Assembly: GCA_027943335.1 (NCBI GenBank)
Contig: BSBK01002077.1
Coordinates: 204,501-268,500, forward strand
DNA length: 64,000 nt
Direction: 5' to 3'
Source of the DNA: Chamaecyparis obtusa
Taxonomy: Eukaryota; Streptophyta; Pinopsida; Cupressales; Cupressaceae
Shown: piece by piece, positions 57,590-64,000 of the stretch
How positions within the stretch are numbered: position 1 is the stretch's first letter
Layout: each line of letters starts with the position of its first letter
Notes under the pieces: model-generated
Told to the model about the DNA's origin: nothing
The model's database searches: none
What the model saw: the letters and a program-made list of their open reading frames with translations, nothing else
Translations under genes and position numbers: made by a program

Positions 57590-59421
57590 TAAAATTTATT
57601 GAATGGATTATGTAACTTCTAAGTTGAATACATTAATGGGGAGGAGGTCCCCCTTGTGACCACCAACATTTTATGGAACAAAAAGAGAAAAAAGATGTTT
57701 GATACATTTGTATGATTTGGTTCCACATTTATAATCTCTCTATACTATTTGAAATAGCCTAAGGAGACCACTACTACTATTTGAGTAGGGGTTTTTTTAT
57801 AGGGGACTTTGGCTTCCATTGGCCACATCTACTGATGTAGGAGCATCAAAGATCTTGAGAGGCCAATAAGGCTAGTATGGTTGAAATATTGTAATAAGGC
57901 CATTTTTATTATTTTCATAGTTAGCTAATGTTTTTACATGCAATTTAAAGGCTTGATGAGCCATCATGTAGTCATTTGGCCCAAGAGGCCTTGATTGGTC
58001 AATAGCAGGTCAAAATTGGTCAAACTAATCAAATAGGTGAGGATATTGTAGAAATGATGTTTTTGGTTCATTTAAGCCATTTTATGCATATTTGTGATGT
58101 AATAGGGCTCCTTGGATGGTCAGGAAGTTAAGGTGTCAAAAAGTTATAATAATGTTGCAAAAGTTCCTTGACAAATTTTGCAACATTTGTAAAATAAGTT
58201 TTCATTTGATGAAAAAATGTCCAAATAATTGAATTGAAAATTTAAAACAAATCTTAGGTACTTAAATACCCCTCTTTGGGTCAAGGGTGGACATCTAGTG
58301 GAGTTTTGAATGAAAGTTACCAATAGAACATTACATTGTGTTTCCATTTTACTGAGTTTTCTCTGATCAATAGTGTGGTATTCATTTGTATGGATTTGTT
58401 TTTCTTTGTAAAATTTTGGGACATAAAATATAAGGATTTGTCTTCCCTTATATTTAATTTGGAGGCCTAGGCATGAATAAAAGAAGGAGATCCAATAAAA
58501 TCTCATTGAGTGGCTTACGTAGCTTCTAAGTTGAATACATTAATGGGGAGGAGGTCCCTCTTGTAACCACCAACATTTTATGGAATGAAAAGAGAAAAAA
58601 GATGTTTGATACAATTATATGATTTGGTTCCACATTGATAATCTCTCTATACCATTTAAGACAACCTAAGGAGACCACTACTACTATTTTGAGTAGGGAT
58701 TTTTTGATAGGGGACTTTGGCTTCTATTGGCCACATCTACTAATGCAAGAGCATCAAAGGTCTTGAGAGGACAATAAGGCCAGAATGGTTGAAATATTGT
58801 AATAATTCCATGTGTATTATTTTCATATTTAGATAATACTTTTACATGCATTGGATTGAAATTGTAAGGCCTAACGAGCCATCATGTAGTCATTTGGCCC
58901 AAGAGGCCCTGATTGGTCAATAGTGGGTCAAAATTGGTCAAACTAGTCAAATAGGTGAGGATAGTGTAGAAATTATGTTTTTGGTTCAATTAATCCATGT
59001 TAGGACTATTTTTGATGTAATAGGGATCCTTGGATGGTCAGGAAGTTAAGGTGTCAAAAAGTTGCAATAATGTTGCAAAAGTTGCTTCACAACTTTTGCA
59101 ACATTTGTAAAATAAGTTGTCATTTGATGAAACAATGTCCAACTAATTGAATTGAAAATTTAAATTAAATTTTAGGTGCTTAAATACCCCTCTTTGGGTT
59201 GAGGGTGGACATCTGGTAGAGTTTTGAGTGAAAGTTACCAATAGAACATTGAATTTTGTTACCATTTTACTGGGTTTTCTTTGATCAATAGCGTGGTATT
59301 CATTTGTATGGATTTATTTTTCTTTGAAACATTTTGGGATATAAAATATAAGGATTTGGCTTCCTTTCTATTGAATTTTGAGGTCTGGTTGTGAAGAACA
59401 AAAGGAGATCCAATAAAATCT
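57590..59421. repeat. Tandem duplication, two copies of about 0.91 kb
   Basis: Copy 1 is about 57,590-58,503 and copy 2 is 58,504-59,421; equivalent points such as CTTCTAAGTTGAATACATTA lie 907 bp apart (57,616 and 58,523). Both end GGAGATCCAATAAAATCT. Each holds a GTTGCAAAAGTT hairpin, perfect only in copy 2. No coding frame. It could be a tandem fragment of an LTR. Confidence 0.88.
59069..59105. repeat. 16-bp perfect hairpin
   Basis: AATGTTGCAAAAGTTG (59,069-59,084), loop cttca, then CAACTTTTGCAACATT (59,090-59,105). The equivalent in copy 1 near 58,151-58,187 has mismatches. Confidence 0.92.
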
Positions 59422-60780
59422 TTCTAAACAGTCCCAAAACCCTCCAAAATTAAGGGTTTGTTTGAAGTTTGATTAATAATGTTACTTTTCACCATTAAAA
59501 AATTCTCATTTTATAGAATATAGTATGAATTTGAAGTAATTTCAAAATTCAAATGGCTTGAGTTTAAAATATTGAGTATTTGGTGAGATCCACCAAGCCC
59601 TAGCATGACTTCTCTATGATTTTTATTCACTATGACAACAACTTTCTATTATTACGAAAACAACTGATCTTCTGGAATGTTCTAATGGTTGGATATAATT
59701 GATCAAGAGTGAAAGGGACCAAAACATCCACATATACACCTTTGATCATAATTTCATGGTTTCAATCTCTAAAGACTTATTTCATTATTACAATCATAAT
59801 TGACCAATTCCATAACAGTGATAAATTGTGATTGTTTGGTTCTAAATTCAAGACATTTTATGCCCACGGTCCTTGAAGGGGTTTAATCTGGTTTCTATAA
59901 GTGTTTCCCATTACTCCCACACCATTAATGGAGGTTTCATGTTATCCTAAAGATCTGATCACACCATCCTCTGGCAAATTGTCTTTGTTCCCAAACTGCC
60001 ACAGTCAGTTTAGTCTTTGCCATTTAAAATCCTTCTTCTCAATAATCATTTGAAGTTTATGTATATAAACATTTTCTTCACATATCCACCCTTCCAATGG
60101 TCAAGGTTCCAACTTTTCAAGTCTCATGATGTTCTATACATGCTCTATTTTTGTTTTCAAATAGTGATAGTCCTATTTGATGGTTAACCTCATGTATGTG
60201 TTGTAGTCAAGACAAGGGTTTGAACATTTATCAGTATTTCCTCATTTACTCATGGTGTTGTTACAAAACAAAGATCCTGTGATAGAGAGATTTTTCATCC
60301 ATATTCATTTGAAATCATGAAGTGCATTTCCATGGTGAATGGAGCAGGCCAAGGCCAAGGAGTAAGGGGTCGTGGAACCAAGGAGTTGATGGAGTGTTAG
60401 GTTGTAGGATGAGCCACATTAGAGTGTCCCAATGATCAAGTGTGTGAGTTATCTATTGAAGAGAATGTTCCAAGTCAAGAAGTGTAGGATTGAATCAAGC
60501 CATGTGTTGTTTAGATACTAGGCCATCAAGTGAATCCTTGTGTCTAGGAGGGTAGGAGAGTGAGTTAGCTAACCAAACCATTGCTTCCTCTGCATCATCT
60601 ACCCAGCCATATATTTATCACACCATATAAAGGAGATGCTTAGCTTATTTTCTTGATAAATCCTTCATATGATATGCTAGAATATATGGTTGGATAACCA
60701 CCAGCACTTCTATGAGTGTAATGGCTGAATGTTTGTAATTTGCAGTTCCCACAAGGTTTTTTAATGATCCAAATACAAGC
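59422..60780. other. Unassigned region
   Basis: No coding frame, tRNA, LTR partner or clear repeat that I can support. Confidence 0.45.
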
Positions 60781-60960
60781 AGCTTGTACAATGCTATCTT
60801 TAAATGTAAAATTAACTAGTAAAATCTACTCATGTTTCACAGCTTGTATTATGATATTCTAGATGTAGAATTAACTAGTAAAATTTCCTTATATTTCATG
60901 GATTGTACTCAAATATTTTTAAATGCACAATTAACAAGTAAAATGTACTTTTGTTTCATG
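60781..60960. repeat. Tandem repeat, three copies of 60 bp
   Basis: Units begin exactly at 60,781, 60,841 and 60,901. Shared words include A(T/C)TTGTA near the start, TTAAC(T/A)AGTAAAAT in the middle and TTTCA(C/T) at the end. The third unit is the most diverged. Confidence 0.9.
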
Positions 60961-61906
60961 TGACCATTCAAGATGAGAATATTAAATTGGGTCCCTCCAT
61001 GGGACAATCACCCTAGATACCTGATGGTGACCTCATAGGGGTTTCCAATCCTTTGAAGAGGATTTTTACCTACAAATAATCACTTTCATTTGTAGTCCCT
61101 TTTGTGTATTTTCAACTAGAGACTGGATCTCATTCCATGTTGAAAACATGGATAATATTATCATTTGAATCCAAAGAACATTGTTCCATTTATGGGCTAT
61201 TGGCCCACTGAACTACTAAAGTTATTGGTAAACTATCAAGGAGTTAATCAATGAGGTTGTTTGGGAGATCAAAGCATAAAGCTACAAAATTTTGAAAACA
61301 TATAAACGAAGTTCTACATTAAGTTTCACATATATGCATGGTAGTGAATTCTAGAGACATGTATTAGATCCTCCATTTCTCGGTCTTTGGAGCGATGCCA
61401 TTCTTTACCATCTTGTAGGTACATTGAAGACATGGAGACAATTATTAGAAGTTAGCTAATTTGGATGCACTTCAATCCGTCATTACCTCATGCAATGGAA
61501 GATCTTAACTTTTTCATTACTCTTGAATTCTATACTCTTGTACATTTCTTTCACATTGGTTTAGGAGTTATCAAATGGCTTGTGTGGGATCATTTCCATT
61601 TCTTCCTTAAATGAAATGAAAGACTCAAATAGAAAAGAATGTAATTTTAATGTTTTGCTTTTGTAAACACTTTTTCATATGAATGTAATGATATCTTTCA
61701 TGAACCAAAGAAATCTTATTTCCTTTGCATTTTCCTTTTCAACATAGAACATTAAATCTGAAACTTAAAGTTTAAAATAAATCAAATGTACCTTTCACCT
61801 TAGTTTTAATCGACTACTCATTAACCCATGTTTCATGAGTAGTATTTCATCCTTCAGTTTGACAAGAACTAATTGCCTCGTGTTAGCCACACTTAACAAA
61901 CTAATG
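60961..61906. other. Unassigned region
   Basis: AT-rich sequence with no supported gene or repeat. Confidence 0.45.
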
Positions 61907-62695
61907 TCACTAAAATCATTGATGTGTCGACAATGACTTGGGAGTTGTTACTCACAAGAGTGTAGGTGAGACAAGTTTCAACAAACCTCCTACTTTTATT
62001 TTCATTTTTATTATCAATGTATAATTTATCATTTAATATTTCTATTGTGGGGGTGGAGCAGGCATTTCTTTTCTCCATCGTCCTTACAATTCCTCTCATT
62101 ACTTCTTCTCTGCTTCAAAAAATTGGGAGTGCTCGGGAAAGACAAGACTACTCTACTTTACCCTTTTCAGGCCAAGAGGGATAGTGGTTTTTTATCCATG
62201 CCTTCGATTCCCTCAATTCAAGTGTACTCTATAGATTCCTTTTTTTATGAAACCCTATAACACCATCATTTGATTTTGGAGATAGCAGAGAAGAAATTAG
62301 CCACATAGGAAGTGGCCACGACCAAGAAGCATAGTAGTTGCAGAGTGAGAAAGATGATGATGATGTAGACAGTACTTGAATCAGGGGAAGTTGAAGGCAT
62401 GGATCGAAAACTAGCAAGCCTTCCTAGCACAAAAGGGTATAGTAGAGTAGACTCATCTTTCTCGGGCACTCCCAATTGTTTGAAGCAGAGAAGAAGTAAT
62501 GAGAGGAATTGTAAGGATGATGGAGAAAAGTAATGTCTTCTCCACCCCCACAATAAAAATATTAAATAATAAAATATACATTGATAATAAAAATGAAAAT
62601 AAAAGTAGGAGGCTTGTTGAACCTTGTCTCACCTACACTCTTGCAAGTAACAACTTCCAAGTCATTGTCTACACATCAACATTTTTTGTGACTGT
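61907..62695. repeat. Large inverted repeat, arms about 330 bp
   Basis: The left arm (about 61,907-62,237) reads outward-in as the reverse complement of the right arm (about 62,366-62,695), with a spacer of about 130 bp. Matching blocks include GGTGAGACAAG(T/G)TTCAACAA, TGTGGGGGTGGAG, a CCTTACAATTCCTCTCATTA block and TCCATGCCTTC. Pairs of ORFs on opposite strands (minus 61,893-62,099 with plus 62,499 onward; plus 62,045-62,260 with minus 62,266-62,553) are near copies for this reason and are not genes. It could be a foldback element or an inverted duplication; its transcript would form a long hairpin. Confidence 0.85.
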
Positions 62696-64000
62696 CACTG
62701 TGTTTAATCAAAGCATAGGGAAAGCTGGTAGACTTCCTAAAAATAAGATGATAAAAAGTCATATCAAATATAGTATCCAAAGTACTCTAGATAAAATTAG
62801 CCCTAGGTATGGGGATCCTAACCTAGGAACTCTTGATCAACACCATCATTTTTTTTTAAACAATCATCTTCTTCCTATGATACTATTTCCACATTATTTC
62901 TGTTCATTACATATGTAATATATCATATCAATTTTGAGTGGTAAATTAGCAATTAAATCAAAGCTAGTATAAGAAGAGTAAATTTTTGTTGTCCTACCTT
63001 GCATATTGATCTTGTATAGAAGACAACAATTTTCCATTCTATCCCTAATCCTAGTGACACGTACATTTGCTAATGCACTCATATTATGGATAATTGCACT
63101 CTTATCCAAAAATAATTTATTAACTCGTATAGAATGGCATGAATTTTATTTCCTAGATTTTGTATTTCTCCATTAAAGGTTGTCATCTTGGGAAGGTCAA
63201 GCTTGAAGCATGGAAATTTTCCTTGCTTCCAAAAGAGATTGGAATGCTTGTAAATTAATTGCTTCACATGCATCATATGTCCAACCATCAATTATCTTGT
63301 TAAATGTATCCTCTTTCATATTCTCAAGAGTTCTAATGAGGTCAAATGCACTGTGAACAATATTAACATTATGAATGATGGAATTATGGACAAGAAGTGA
63401 ACCAATGAGATGCTACATTTAAAAAACTCATTTCTTGTTCCACTATGGATTTTAGTATCAAGTGTCACAAGAAATCACTTGGATCCCATATTCTTATGAG
63501 TAGACAACCTTGAGCAAAAAAAAATTCTATACAATGGTAACCTTTTCTAGTGCGGATTTTCTGACAACACCAATAGAGAGTTAGATACAAATCATAGTTA
63601 TGGCATGAAATCTCACATTACAAAAGATGAAACAATTGTGGGGTTTCAAAAAAGCACTAGCACAAACAAAAATGGTCAAGGAGTCTATTGTTTGAAAGAG
63701 AGTGAAACAACCCAAAATATTGAGAGCTAATCCAAAATCACCTATTCGATTGACAAAGCTATTTTTCTTCTCTCCATTCTTAATTCTTTGCTAAATTCAA
63801 TACATTCATGCCTTAAGCTATAATCACAGAGATTGTCAATCTACTTATCATTAGTTGTTGATCCAAAAAGTCTAGCAATCTCAAAATCAACATTCTTCTC
63901 TAGAACATACTCAAAAGTTTATTTTTGAAAGCCAATTTTATTAGTTTCTTTTTTTATGCTTAAAATAAATCAACACCAACATTCCACTGACTCAAAAGAT
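62696..64000. other. Unassigned region, possible decayed minus-strand coding
   Basis: Minus-strand fragments near 63,358-63,200 (SAFDLIRTLENMKEDTFNKI, then TYDACEAINLQAFQSLLEAR) and near 63,920-63,740 (FEYVLEKNVDFEIARLFGST) look protein-like but are broken by stops and frame changes. I recognise no family. Confidence 0.25.

Noticed and set aside
62045..62553. A pair of similar genes facing each other
   Set aside because: They are mirror translations of the arms of one inverted repeat.

Overview
The window is a piece of a large, gene-poor plant nuclear genome. It is AT-rich and consists almost wholly of decayed LTR retrotransposons nested inside one another. Chromovirus, Tat-like Gypsy and Copia domains, primer sites matching plant tRNAs and many transition-type mutations all point to a seed plant. 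The nesting and abundance of pol-less elements would suit a conifer or other gymnosperm, but the taxon is an inference. I found no intact host gene, rRNA, functional tRNA or CRISPR array.

Left block (1-28,004, minus-strand elements). The oldest layer is element E, an unrecognised long ORF running from 28,004 down to 26,407 and resuming at 10,914-9,899. Two elements sit in it. Element D (10,915-26,406) is a complete chromovirus-type Gypsy element with gag, protease, RT, RNase H, integrase and chromodomain. D was itself split by element I (16,140-23,724), which has 2.65-kb LTRs, a perfect 5-bp target duplication and only a unique acidic ORF inside. Element H (right edge 9,898) is a Tat-like Gypsy element with gag, protease and a G-patch; it was broken at 2,407 by the LTR of element K (97-2,407), a relative of I.

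Middle (28,005-34,662). This holds a degenerate dyad-symmetric repeat of about 65 bp (28,500-29,560), the 5' end of a second chromovirus-like element F (gag, primer site, LTR to 32,192), about 1 kb with nothing recognisable, and the end of the LTR of element A.

Right block (34,663-54,485, plus strand). Element A has a coiled-coil gag with four degenerate zinc knuckles and a long unrecognised second ORF, and no visible RT. That ORF is cut three times: by Copia element G (36,605-42,246, TSD aagag), by pol-less Gypsy element B (43,944-51,584) and by the LTR of element C (52,557-53,817). The A reading frame lies open on both sides of the G and B insertions and runs straight up to the C LTR.

Tail (54,486-64,000). 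No convincing gene. It holds a tRNA-like SINE head (about 57,500), a 0.91-kb tandem duplication, a three-copy 60-bp repeat and a large inverted repeat (61,907-62,695).

The elements share one style of decay. Frames are mostly held, and premature stops sit where glutamine or arginine is expected (CAG to TAG, CAA to TAA, CGA to TGA), as expected from deamination of methylated cytosines in silenced repeats.
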